DNA of 26,631 nucleotides from Bacteroidetes bacterium UBA3022 (lineage in GTDB: Bacteria > Bacteroidota > Bacteroidia > Chitinophagales > BACL12): the NCBI GenBank assembly GCA_002346225.1, contig DDYY01000024.1, positions 1 to 26,631 of the forward strand, in the 5' to 3' direction. Position 1 is the stretch's first letter. Each line of letters starts with the position of its first letter. The position numbers and the translations under genes are program-made. The notes under the pieces are model-generated. The model had not been told where the DNA came from. It saw only the letters and a list, made by a program, of their open reading frames with translations, and did not search any database. Below, in pieces: positions 8,117-15,260 of this stretch.

Positions 8117-8838
8117 TGAAACCGATAAGTAGTGGGTAATTGGAAGAAGTTGTCGCCGGGAGGGAGGCTTTCCACACTATCCAGTGTATAGCGGACCAGC
8201 AATCCGTCAGTAGCATATTCCAGCACCACAACGGTTCCCTCTGCTACACCCATGTACAGCGGTAAAGGTGCGCTAACCATATTGACATCCGTCTCCACAT
8301 CGTACCTGCAACCGGGTAATAGTATATCGTTCGTGATCCACACAGTAGTTGGAACACCCGGACGGATGAAGCCACTTCGGATTACTTCGTATTTGGTGCA
8401 GTTCCAGTTTCCAATCATCTTTTGCTCACCGGTCGATTGTAGTACCGGTTGAAAATGATCCGGCATAGTGGCTTTTAATGCAGGTGGTGCATCCGATAAA
8501 TCGGAGTAATTACCCTGGTAGACTACTTTCTCCATGGTATCTATCTGCCAGGCAGCGGTCTGGCGCAAATCGATCAATACATTTCCACCTGATGAACCTC
8601 CGGTTTCCACTATGCGGACGATAGAATCGCCAAAACCGATTTCAATCATGGAAGGATTAAATCTGTAAAAAATAGATATATCATGGGGCTTTTCAGAAAT
8701 AGCTTCCACTTTATAGATAGCTTTTCCCGTAAAAGAAGAGACAGGGCTAACCTGCTCAGGTTCCGCCTGCTTTTGCTCGGTTGTGCATGCTATCAGCAGA
8801 CAGCTAATCGATAATAATACAAGCAATCGCTTATTCAT
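8113..8838 (-). CDS. Predicted lipoprotein, DUF4412-like
   Basis: This 241-residue protein begins MNKRLLVLLSISCLLIACTTEQ. That is a signal peptide with a good lipobox (L-I-A-C) and predicted lipidation at Cys18. The mature part starts with a flexible Glu/Gln-rich linker and then a beta-rich domain (FTGKAIYKVEAI ... DISIFYRFNPSMIEIGFGD ... KVVYQGNYSDL ... QKMIGNWNCTKYEVI ... TTVWITNDI). The strand pattern resembles the DUF4412 group of Bacteroidota proteins, which also contain a 'k..G..c..y.v' segment like GNWNCTKYEV. Function is unknown; an envelope-exposed lipoprotein is the safe statement. It follows the PsbP-like gene by 19 bp and overlaps the next gene by 4 bp, so it is in the middle of the operon. 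Confidence 0.72.
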   Translation of the reverse strand: MNKRLLVLLSISCLLIACTTEQKQAEPEQVSPVSSFTGKAIYKVEAISEKPHDISIFYRFNPSMIEIGFGDSIVRIVETGGSSGGNVLIDLRQTAAWQIDTMEKVVYQGNYSDLSDAPPALKATMPDHFQPVLQSTGEQKMIGNWNCTKYEVIRSGFIRPGVPTTVWITNDILLPGCRYDVETDVNMVSAPLPLYMGVAEGTVVVLEYATDGLLVRYTLDSVESLPPGDNFFQLPTTYRFQ

Positions 8839-8857
8839 GTGTCAAAGGTACTACCAT

Positions 8858-9451
8858 TTATCGCCGGGATCTTTTCTCCTTTAATCTGAAGGATTGAATA
8901 GAAGCGTAGAGGTCTTTTTTAACTGAATTCTTGGCATGCTGCGCGGTCCAGCCACGCACCTGGTAAAAAGCCTGTTCTGATTCATAGGTAGATAAAATAT
9001 AGAAAACAGGGACACCGCCATAGTGTCCATTGAATTCACCAGAAACCACATGCATGTTGCCCAGCTGATGATCTTTCAGCTCCGCTAAAGGGGCGTTCCC
9101 CAGCATAGACGAGACATTATCACCCAGGTAATGAAAGTACTCCTGCAAAAAAGGTTGGATATCTCTGCGTTGTAAATCTCGTTTACGCTCTTCAATCACC
9201 ATCAGATAAACCTCATTGCTGTAATCGGAGAAAGCCAGTTGCGCTGATGCATGCAGGCTATCGTCCTCTAATAAATAAGGCGGTACCATAATGGAAAAAC
9301 GTTCTTTGTAAACAGCTTCTCTGAAACCGGAATAGTTGAATTGATCTTTACCGATGAATACGAACATGAAATAAAAACTCATGATGGAGATTACGCCAAC
9401 ACTACCCCAAAAAAGGCGGTCTCTGGGTGATAATCTTTCGTATACGTTCAT
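8858..9451 (-). CDS. Single-pass membrane protein with PsbP/Mog1-like extracytoplasmic domain
   Basis: This 197-residue protein has a cytoplasmic N-terminus, one transmembrane helix at about residues 14-34 (FWGSVGVISIMSFYFMFVFIG), and a domain outside. The order is: KERFSIMVPPYLLEDDSLHA, then AFSDYSNEVYLMVIEE, a helical stretch around QPFLQEYFHYLGD, GEFNGHYGGVPVFYILSTYE, AFYQVRGWT and a last IQSFRLKE strand. This matches the alpha/beta layout of PsbP/DUF1795/DcrB-like domains, which bind partner proteins in unrelated contexts. The assignment is by pattern, not by search. It overlaps the upstream gene by 4 bp (ATGA) and lies 19 bp before the lipoprotein gene. No catalytic residues are evident. 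Confidence 0.62.
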   Translation of the reverse strand: MNVYERLSPRDRLFWGSVGVISIMSFYFMFVFIGKDQFNYSGFREAVYKERFSIMVPPYLLEDDSLHASAQLAFSDYSNEVYLMVIEERKRDLQRRDIQPFLQEYFHYLGDNVSSMLGNAPLAELKDHQLGNMHVVSGEFNGHYGGVPVFYILSTYESEQAFYQVRGWTAQHAKNSVKKDLYASIQSFRLKEKRSRR

Positions 9452-10281
9452 TTGATTTGATAATGGAGTATCACCGGCTCATCATCAGAATAGTAGAGAT
9501 ACATATCAGTTTGCTTCTTATTGAAACTGAGACCGGAAATAAAAGGGAATGATTCAAACTCAGTTGTAAAGATTGCGGGTAATGAGAACGCTGCATCGCG
9601 TCGTTTCCGGGTCGATTTATATATGCGATTATCAGCAACCATCCACATGGTTTTCTCTTTTTTATCCATCCAGATACTCAGTATAAGCATCTCCATTGCG
9701 CCCTCAAACTGCACTGCCTTTGCTTCCTCAAATCCGGAGCCGTCTGCTTGAGCCTTGGCTACCATCAACCGTTCATTCTGTAAAAAATACAAACGCTCAC
9801 CGTCTGCAGATAAAAAAGGATAAGCGTCGCTTTCTGCCGGATCATTTAAGTTTTGGAGTAAAACGGGAGTGGTATAAGCCGCGGTTCCATCCCGTCGTGT
9901 CATAGCCATATCATTTATTATCCATCCACCAAACCTGTTTACGGTCATGACAATAAGTGATGCATTTCCGGCCATCGTCGCCTGCAAAAACTGAGGGTAT
10001 CCCTCCAGCGGCGGAATAGGCAATTGCTGAGGCTCCGGCTTCGCCACCCCGGTCGGGATGGTAAATAAACCTGTATAAAGGGTGTCATCATCCTCATAGG
10101 TTAATGAAAGCAAGAGACTATCGGCATGGGAAAGGTGCTGTGCAGGTCCCGGGGTGTAGTTGACGGGGAATGTTATGGCCTCCACAAACTTGAATTTCCC
10201 GAAGGTTTGATACTCCTGCTGGCATTTTCCCGCCAGGCTCCACACGGAGGTCAGTGCGAATAGTAGTATTTTTACACGCAT
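9448..10281 (-). CDS. Secreted protein of unknown function, first gene of the envelope operon
   Basis: The 277 residues begin with a clear signal peptide (MRVKILLFALTSVWSLAGKCQQ). I do not recognise a named family. The mature part is built of beta-strand pairs with spacing like PD40/TolB-type propeller blades: SDAYPFLSADGERLYFLQNE, then KKEKTMWMVADNRIYKST and GLSFNKKQTDMYLYYSDDEP. A WD40/PD40-like propeller of four to six blades is a reasonable guess. Its start lies only 13 bp from the divergent start at 10295, so its promoter must overlap the neighbouring gene. It overlaps the next gene by 4 bp. Periplasmic or surface location is expected; no enzyme motif is visible. Confidence 0.66.
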   Translation of the reverse strand: MRVKILLFALTSVWSLAGKCQQEYQTFGKFKFVEAITFPVNYTPGPAQHLSHADSLLLSLTYEDDDTLYTGLFTIPTGVAKPEPQQLPIPPLEGYPQFLQATMAGNASLIVMTVNRFGGWIINDMAMTRRDGTAAYTTPVLLQNLNDPAESDAYPFLSADGERLYFLQNERLMVAKAQADGSGFEEAKAVQFEGAMEMLILSIWMDKKEKTMWMVADNRIYKSTRKRRDAAFSLPAIFTTEFESFPFISGLSFNKKQTDMYLYYSDDEPVILHYQIK

Positions 10282-10294
10282 TTGGTAAATTTAG

Positions 10295-10972
10295 ATGGAA
10301 ATGTCGGTAAGAGAAAATGAATACAGCAGACAAATAAAACGGAAAGCGGACGAAGAGCTGCTGGAAATTCTGCAGCACTATGAAGCCTACCGTGAAGATC
10401 TGCTTCAGGCGGTAATATGGGAAGCGGAAGATCGTCAATTAGAGGTGCAATTGCCGCAGACTGCCCTCGATGCTGTTGCTCAGTTCCATGCGGAACAGGA
10501 AAAGGAAAAGGCGCTGGCAAAAGCTGAGGCAGAACGACTGGCCATGCTGGAGAAAAAAGAAGCCGCTGTTCCGGAGAATGCAGAAACAGGAGAGAAACTC
10601 TTTTCACAATCCGCCATTCTGGGTTTCAGCCTGTTTTTTTCTCCTATCAGCGCAGGCATTTTGCTGGCTATGAATATGAAGCGTTTACAAAGGAAAGGAA
10701 TTGTTCAGGTTATCATATTCGCAGTCGTTTTCACCCTGTTTCAGGGATATGTGAGCATGCGTTTACAGCAGGGAAGTATTCTCACCCTCCTGATCAATGT
10801 TGCCGGCGCACTCATCATGTCGGAACTGATGTGGAATCAATTTATTGGCAAGCGCATACCTTACCAGCGCAGAAGTATTCTCATCCCATTGCTGATCGCT
10901 ATCGCTATTGTAGCTCCATTGGCATGGTACGTATACCAACACCCTGAATTTTTAGAAACCGCTCAACCATGA
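10295..10972 (+). CDS. Four-helix membrane protein with long cytoplasmic coiled N-terminal region
   Basis: This 225-residue protein is of unknown function. Residues 1 to about 100 are charged and helical (AEQEKEKALAKAEAERLAML suggests a coiled coil). Hydrophobic helices follow at about 106-126, 137-155, 160-180 and 195-215. The N-terminal stretch EYSRQIKRKADEELLEILQH followed by YEAYREDLLQAVIWEAEDR forms amphipathic helices, suggesting a partner-binding or oligomerising region. Two starts are possible: ATG at 10295 or at 10301. The first leaves 13 bp to the divergent gene. A TAAATTTA sequence at 10286-10293 could be a -7 box, which would make transcripts close to leaderless at 10301. It overlaps the next gene by 4 bp (ATGA), so the two are one translational unit. 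Confidence 0.7.
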   Translation: MEMSVRENEYSRQIKRKADEELLEILQHYEAYREDLLQAVIWEAEDRQLEVQLPQTALDAVAQFHAEQEKEKALAKAEAERLAMLEKKEAAVPENAETGEKLFSQSAILGFSLFFSPISAGILLAMNMKRLQRKGIVQVIIFAVVFTLFQGYVSMRLQQGSILTLLINVAGALIMSELMWNQFIGKRIPYQRRSILIPLLIAIAIVAPLAWYVYQHPEFLETAQP

Positions 10973-11580
10973 AGCTTTACCTGAAATCAGCCTTCCTGCT
11001 TCCTTTATTAATGGGAGCATGCATGAGCACATACGCCGATTCTCCGCTGACCTCTACCAATATAGCCGAATTCTATACCGAGCACGACATAGTAGAATAT
11101 GCACTGGAAAAACAGGTACTGGACCAGCGTGTACTCGATTATCTGCTGAATGACAAACAACCGCTGGATGTCAAAGCTGCCGTTATCAATGCGCTGAGCT
11201 GGACATCCGCAATAGACCGGTACCCCGACCTGTTAAATGGTTTGACTAAAAAATACGGCACCGGAGATGTAACGCAATTCAGTCCGGGAGACCTTGCCTG
11301 CCTGGCCTATCTGTCGGCCATGGACGATTATTTCGATGTTTTAGAGGAGGCGCAATGGATCACATTAGCCATGGAAAAGCAACCCGAAAGCACTACCATC
11401 AGAATGCTCTACGCCATGATTATGGGTCAGCTGGCCATGGATTTCGATTGGTGTGCCGTTTGGGAATACACCCGTTTGGCGCTGCAGGGCTTGCCCGAAG
11501 TGCGCGATATGAAAACAGCGGCCATTCAAAACATCGTCGACTATACTATCCTGTATAAGTCGTCCTGCGATGTTGAATGA
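10969..11580 (+). CDS. Exported helical protein of unknown function
   Basis: The 203 residues begin with a signal sequence (MKLYLKSAFLLPLLMGACMS). Two processing modes fit. The Cys in LMGAC could be a non-ideal lipobox (Met at -3), or signal peptidase I could cut after STYA. The remainder is mostly helical with a repeating pattern (HDIVEYALEKQVLDQRVLDYLL, then PLDVKAAVINALSW and DFDWCAVWEYTRLALQGL), compatible with TPR- or HEAT-like helical hairpins, but no family is recognised. It overlaps the upstream four-helix membrane protein by 4 bp, so the two gene products are probably made together and may interact across the membrane. A 104-bp gap separates it from the two-component system downstream. 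Confidence 0.66.
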   Translation: MKLYLKSAFLLPLLMGACMSTYADSPLTSTNIAEFYTEHDIVEYALEKQVLDQRVLDYLLNDKQPLDVKAAVINALSWTSAIDRYPDLLNGLTKKYGTGDVTQFSPGDLACLAYLSAMDDYFDVLEEAQWITLAMEKQPESTTIRMLYAMIMGQLAMDFDWCAVWEYTRLALQGLPEVRDMKTAAIQNIVDYTILYKSSCDVE

Positions 11581-11588
11581 GGTGTCAC

Positions 11589-11601
11589 TAACAGCCTGTT
11601 A
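11589..11601. promoter_or_regulatory. Short perfect dyad in the leader region of the two-component operon
   Basis: TAACAG (11589-11594), C, CTGTTA (11596-11601) is a perfect 6-bp inverted repeat, followed directly by the AT-rich palindrome TTAATTAA (11599-11606). It lies 8 bp after the upstream stop codon and about 60 bp upstream of the -7-like box. It could be an operator or a weak hairpin without a U-tract. The function is inferred. Confidence 0.3.
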
Positions 11602-11662
11602 ATTAAAAGTGTAATTTACTTACAATTAACATTCAATTTGAGGGTTATTAATATCCCGCGTC

Positions 11663-11670
11663 TACCTTTA
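11663..11670 (+). promoter_or_regulatory. Putative -7 promoter element for the two-component operon
   Basis: TACCTTTA matches TAnnTTTG except at the last base. A TTTG at 11637-11640 lies 22 bp upstream, a slightly wide but acceptable -33 spacing. The ATG at 11685 follows 14 bp after the box, implying a short leader. Confidence 0.35.
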
Positions 11671-11684
11671 CTTAAAATTTAAGT

Positions 11685-12368
11685 ATGGCTAACAGCAAAA
11701 TCAAAATTCTCATAGTTGATGATGAACCGGATGTTATAGAGTTCATCGAATACAACCTGACCAAAGAGGATTATGAAGTAATCAAAGCCTTCAATGGCAG
11801 AGAAGGTCTGGCATTAGCCAAGTCGGAAAAGCCCAAACTGATATTGCTGGACATCATGATGCCGGAAATGGACGGTATTGAAGTATGTCGTGAATTACGG
11901 AGCATGCCCGAATTCGACAGCACCATTATCTCATTCCTGACTGCCCGAAATGAAGACTTTACCCAGGTGCAGGGCTTTGACGTAGGCGCCGACGACTACA
12001 TTACAAAACCCATAAAACCCCGCCTGCTGATTTCCAGAGTGAAGGCGCTCCTGAGAAGAACCAATGCAGAAGCCCTGCAGGAAGAATCGATGGAGTTTGG
12101 CGATCTGATTATCGACAGAGAAAAGTTCTTGGTGTTCAAAAAGGGAACTCCCATCGGCCTTGCCAAAAAGGAATTTGAGCTCATACAACTGCTTACCTCC
12201 AAGCCGGGCAGGGTCTTTACCCGCCAGGAAATTTTCAATGAAATCTGGGGCATGGATGTCATTGTCGGCGACCGGACCATAGATGTACATATTCGGAAGA
12301 TCCGGGAAAAAATAGGAGAGGAGTACATTAAAACCATTAAGGGTATAGGGTATAAATTTGACTATTGA
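11685..12368 (+). CDS. OmpR/PhoB-family response regulator
   Basis: This 227-residue transcription factor has an N-terminal receiver domain (about 5-120) and a C-terminal winged-helix DNA-binding domain (about 130-227). Receiver residues are all present: acidic pair D12/D13 (ILIVDDEPDV), phospho-acceptor D56 (ILLDIMMPEMDG), T86 (SFLTARNED) and K108 (DDYITKPIK). The effector domain shows LAKKEFELIQLLTSKPGRVF, RQEIFNEIWG, and DRTIDVHIRKIREKIG with IKGIGYKF, characteristic of PhoB/PhoP-type regulators that bind tandem direct repeats. The histidine kinase gene starts on the base after its stop codon, so the pair is cotranscribed and almost certainly cognate. Regulated genes cannot be named; a role in phosphate sensing is only one possibility. 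Confidence 0.94.
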   Translation: MANSKIKILIVDDEPDVIEFIEYNLTKEDYEVIKAFNGREGLALAKSEKPKLILLDIMMPEMDGIEVCRELRSMPEFDSTIISFLTARNEDFTQVQGFDVGADDYITKPIKPRLLISRVKALLRRTNAEALQEESMEFGDLIIDREKFLVFKKGTPIGLAKKEFELIQLLTSKPGRVFTRQEIFNEIWGMDVIVGDRTIDVHIRKIREKIGEEYIKTIKGIGYKFDY

Positions 12369-13418
12369 ATGAAGAACCCCTCTCCACGGCAAATCGTCTT
12401 ACGGGCGACGTTACTGGTATGCGCATTGGTACTTGCGCTGGAAGTGGCTTCTTTGTTATTTAAAGCGTTGAATACCTACTGGTACCACCTGCTCATCGTA
12501 CCTGCCTTAATGTTCGTATTGACTTACATCATCTACTACAGGGTAGTGGAGAATTTTATTTACAGGAAAATCAAACTCATTTATAAGAATATTCACAATC
12601 TGAAATCTACCAAAGGAGTGGTAGAGAAGAAGCTGGATCTATCTACCGACATTATTGGAGAAGTCAATAACGAGGTCGTCAGCTGGGCAGAAGCGAGTAA
12701 GAAGGAAATCAACCAGTTGCGGCATATGGAAAATTACCGCAAGGAATACCTGGGGAATGTATCTCATGAACTCAAAACGCCGATCACCAGCATGCAGGGC
12801 TACCTCGAAACATTGCTGGATGGGGGTATTGAAGACCCCAAAATCAATTATGACTACCTGACGAAAGCAGTGCGCAACGTGGAGCGCATGATTTCCATCA
12901 TTAACGACCTCGAATCCATCTCACATCTCGAAAGTGGACAGCTTCGTTTGAATTTTGAACCCTTCGATATCAACCTGCTGACCAAAGAGGTTTTTCAGGA
13001 CCTTGAAATCATCAGCGCTCAGCGGAATATCCGACTCAAAATCAAAGAGGGCTGCGATCGGCCTTTTATCGTCGAGGCAGACAAAAAACTCATCCGTGAA
13101 GTTCTTGTCAATCTGCTGACCAATTCTATCAAATATGGTCGCGACAACGGACATACGAATGTCGGATTTTACAATATGGGAGATAATGTCCTGGTGGAAG
13201 CATCGGATACCGGAATTGGTATTCGCCCGGAAGAAATCAATCGCGTCTTCGAACGCTTCTATCGCGTGGAAAAGAGTCGCAGCAGAGACTTTGGAGGAAC
13301 AGGTCTGGGGTTGGCAATCGTAAAACACGTCATTGAAGCCCATAACCAAACCATATCGGTAAGGAGTACGCCCAATGAAGGCTCTACCTTCGCCTTTACC
13401 TTGCGAAAAGGAAAATGA
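12369..13418 (+). CDS. PhoR-like sensor histidine kinase with minimal periplasmic loop
   Basis: The 349-residue kinase has two transmembrane helices close together (about 9-31 and 38-57), joined by only a few residues, so there is no periplasmic sensor domain. A cytoplasmic linker (about 58-118) follows, without a recognisable PAS domain. The HisKA domain contains the phospho-accepting H133 in NVSHELKTPITSMQGYLETL. The ATP-binding domain shows the N box (NLLTNSIKYG, N252), DTGIGI (280-285), an F box with FERFYRV (294-300), and the GGTGLGLAIVKHV G2 box. This architecture is common among PhoR-like kinases of Bacteroidota and suggests sensing within the membrane or through a membrane partner. 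The start directly abuts the regulator's stop. Its stop lies 2 bp from the end of the convergent msrB gene. Confidence 0.93.
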   Translation: MKNPSPRQIVLRATLLVCALVLALEVASLLFKALNTYWYHLLIVPALMFVLTYIIYYRVVENFIYRKIKLIYKNIHNLKSTKGVVEKKLDLSTDIIGEVNNEVVSWAEASKKEINQLRHMENYRKEYLGNVSHELKTPITSMQGYLETLLDGGIEDPKINYDYLTKAVRNVERMISIINDLESISHLESGQLRLNFEPFDINLLTKEVFQDLEIISAQRNIRLKIKEGCDRPFIVEADKKLIREVLVNLLTNSIKYGRDNGHTNVGFYNMGDNVLVEASDTGIGIRPEEINRVFERFYRVEKSRSRDFGGTGLGLAIVKHVIEAHNQTISVRSTPNEGSTFAFTLRKGK

Positions 13419-13420
13419 TC

Positions 13421-13861
13421 TTAATCAGCAGCATCAAAGTCAATAGATGCTGAATTCACGCAGTAGCGCATACCGGTTTCGGTTGGGCCGTCATCAAAAA
13501 TATGCCCGAGATGACCGCCGCAATTTGTACATAGGATTTCAATGCGGTACATGCCATAGCTCGTATCCTTGATATAGGTTATAGCCTCCTCGGTGGCAGC
13601 AGCATCGAATGCCGGCCAGCCACATCCGGAATTAAACTTGGAGGTACTATCGAACAATAGAGTTCCACAACCGGCACATTTATATACCCCATTCTCAAAG
13701 TGCTTATCGTAGATGCCGGTAAAAGCGCGCTCGGTCCCTTTTCTACGCAGCACATCGTACTGCTCGCCGGTTAATTGGTTTTTCCATTCCTCTTCACTGC
13801 GTTCCAGTTGAGGTCGAAAGCTTTTATTGTCGGCTATTTTAATCGTGTATTTACTTTTCAT
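13421..13861 (-). CDS. msrB: Peptide methionine (R)-S-oxide reductase
   Basis: The 146-residue enzyme reduces methionine-R-sulfoxide in proteins back to methionine, with electrons normally from thioredoxin. Catalytic Cys134 lies in RYCVNSASIDF, the invariant active-site segment. The structural zinc site is complete: C62/C65 (CAGC) and C111/C114 (CTNC). SGCGWPAF carries C80, the usual resolving cysteine. GGHLGHIFDDGP is also a family signature. No signal peptide is present, so the protein is cytoplasmic as encoded from this start. Its start overlaps the preceding thioredoxin-fold gene by 11 bp, and both are at the distal end of the exbB-msrB operon. A reductant link to that secreted neighbour is unlikely, as the compartments differ. 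Length and domain are standard for MsrB. Confidence 0.95.
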   Translation of the reverse strand: MKSKYTIKIADNKSFRPQLERSEEEWKNQLTGEQYDVLRRKGTERAFTGIYDKHFENGVYKCAGCGTLLFDSTSKFNSGCGWPAFDAAATEEAITYIKDTSYGMYRIEILCTNCGGHLGHIFDDGPTETGMRYCVNSASIDFDAAD

Positions 13862-15260
13862 GAGTCTCCTTATACCGCTGCAGAAAATCTACGAGCTGAT
13901 CTGCTCCAATTTTTCTGGCGATAATATTTTTTTCCTTGTCGATAATAAGAATAATGGGTGTCTGATTGACATTGTATATAACCTGAAAATTGCTTTTCAG
14001 TTTTTTGTTCCCCACATTCACCCAACCGTATTGATGCTCTCTGAGCCAATTCTCCCATTTATCCCATTCTTCCTGAGAGTACACCGCATAAATCTCAGCA
14101 CCCATTTCCTTCAGCTGCGGATAAGCCGCTTCAATTTTGGGCAGATCTTTCTTACAATGACTGCAATCTACATCCCAGAAAAGGATAATGGTATAGTCAG
14201 AATTGATTGCGTATAGCGGAATATCCCTGTCGGCGGTATCCTGCAGGAAAATATTCGGTGCCCGTTTTCCTATAAGTGTTGGGCGCATCATATCAGCACT
14301 GTGAGTAATCCTGAAAAGACCTGCATCATCCAGCCAGAACGCATCACCTGTTTTGTAATAGGTATCGACAATATGGACAAAAACAGCATCCATTCCCATA
14401 ATATCAGAAGTGGCGTATTTATTCAACAGGGTTACGATGATGTACTGAAACATATCGTTATTGCCCTTTGCCAGTTGAGCCACCTTGTCCACGGCTACAA
14501 TAACACTATCAGGCACCTTGGGGACATAATATTCAAAGTAGCGCTCCAGTTTCCCCGGAACAATATTGGTGCGAATCAACCGCGGATCCTGTAAATCGAT
14601 ATCATCAAAAAAATGTTGCCGCACATAGTAGTAACCAAAATATTTATCTGTGGTACCATCTGCCTTAACAGGAGCTTCCGGCACTACAACATCCTGTGCA
14701 GCCTTGAGCATTTTTGTATAGAAGGCATCCGGATATTGTTCAAAAATCCTGGCTCTCCAGGCCAGTACCGAATCATTAATGTTTATTCGTTCTGCTTCCA
14801 GTTGTGTCCGCTTGCTATCGCCTGCGTCCAAAGTTTCCAGCTCTTTATTGATGCGATCTACCTTCTGCCGTTGTGCAGCAATAAACCGAAGGTCCTCGTA
14901 CATCAATTGATTCTCTTCAGACCCTTCAATCACCATCTTTCCTGTAATATCGCTGGCATCAGTAGTTATGGAAAAAGAGGGTTCGTCTACTATTAGTTCA
15001 AAATATTTATTCGCCAGTCGGGGCATAACAATCAGGTAAACGCCACCGGGAAGAGGTTTATCTCCTGAAAAAACGGCCTTACCTGAAGCATCCGTCTGAG
15101 CCGTATCTACCACATATTGCTTATCCGCATAATGGTGACCCAGCAGCAGAATGGTATCTTCCATTCCTTTAACGGTAACTGTGTAGGAGTATCCGTTCTG
15201 TCCCCATGTGGTGCCGGCCGTCACCAATGTAAAAAGCATGAGAAGTAAGCTATTCTTCAT
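13851..15260 (-). CDS. Secreted thioredoxin-fold protein (DUF4369-DUF5106-TlpA-like)
   Basis: This 469-residue periplasmic protein has a signal peptide (MKNSLLLMLFTLVTAGTTWG, cut near residue 20-21). Residues of about 24-115 resemble DUF4369, a beta-domain with GGVYLIVMPRLANKYFELIV. Residues of about 120-320 are helical and match the DUF5106 layout (PDAFYTKMLKAAQDV, FDDIDLQDPRLIRTNIVPGK). The C-terminal domain (about 325-469) is a thioredoxin/redoxin fold with active-site C366-S-H-C369 in LFWDVDCSHCKKDLP and a cis-Pro in QTPIILII. Such proteins act as periplasmic thiol-disulfide reductases in Bacteroidota; the substrate is unknown. It overlaps folC by 11 bp upstream and msrB by 11 bp downstream, an unusual identical overlap length. 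Confidence 0.85.
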   Translation of the reverse strand: MKNSLLLMLFTLVTAGTTWGQNGYSYTVTVKGMEDTILLLGHHYADKQYVVDTAQTDASGKAVFSGDKPLPGGVYLIVMPRLANKYFELIVDEPSFSITTDASDITGKMVIEGSEENQLMYEDLRFIAAQRQKVDRINKELETLDAGDSKRTQLEAERININDSVLAWRARIFEQYPDAFYTKMLKAAQDVVVPEAPVKADGTTDKYFGYYYVRQHFFDDIDLQDPRLIRTNIVPGKLERYFEYYVPKVPDSVIVAVDKVAQLAKGNNDMFQYIIVTLLNKYATSDIMGMDAVFVHIVDTYYKTGDAFWLDDAGLFRITHSADMMRPTLIGKRAPNIFLQDTADRDIPLYAINSDYTIILFWDVDCSHCKKDLPKIEAAYPQLKEMGAEIYAVYSQEEWDKWENWLREHQYGWVNVGNKKLKSNFQVIYNVNQTPIILIIDKEKNIIARKIGADQLVDFLQRYKETHEK

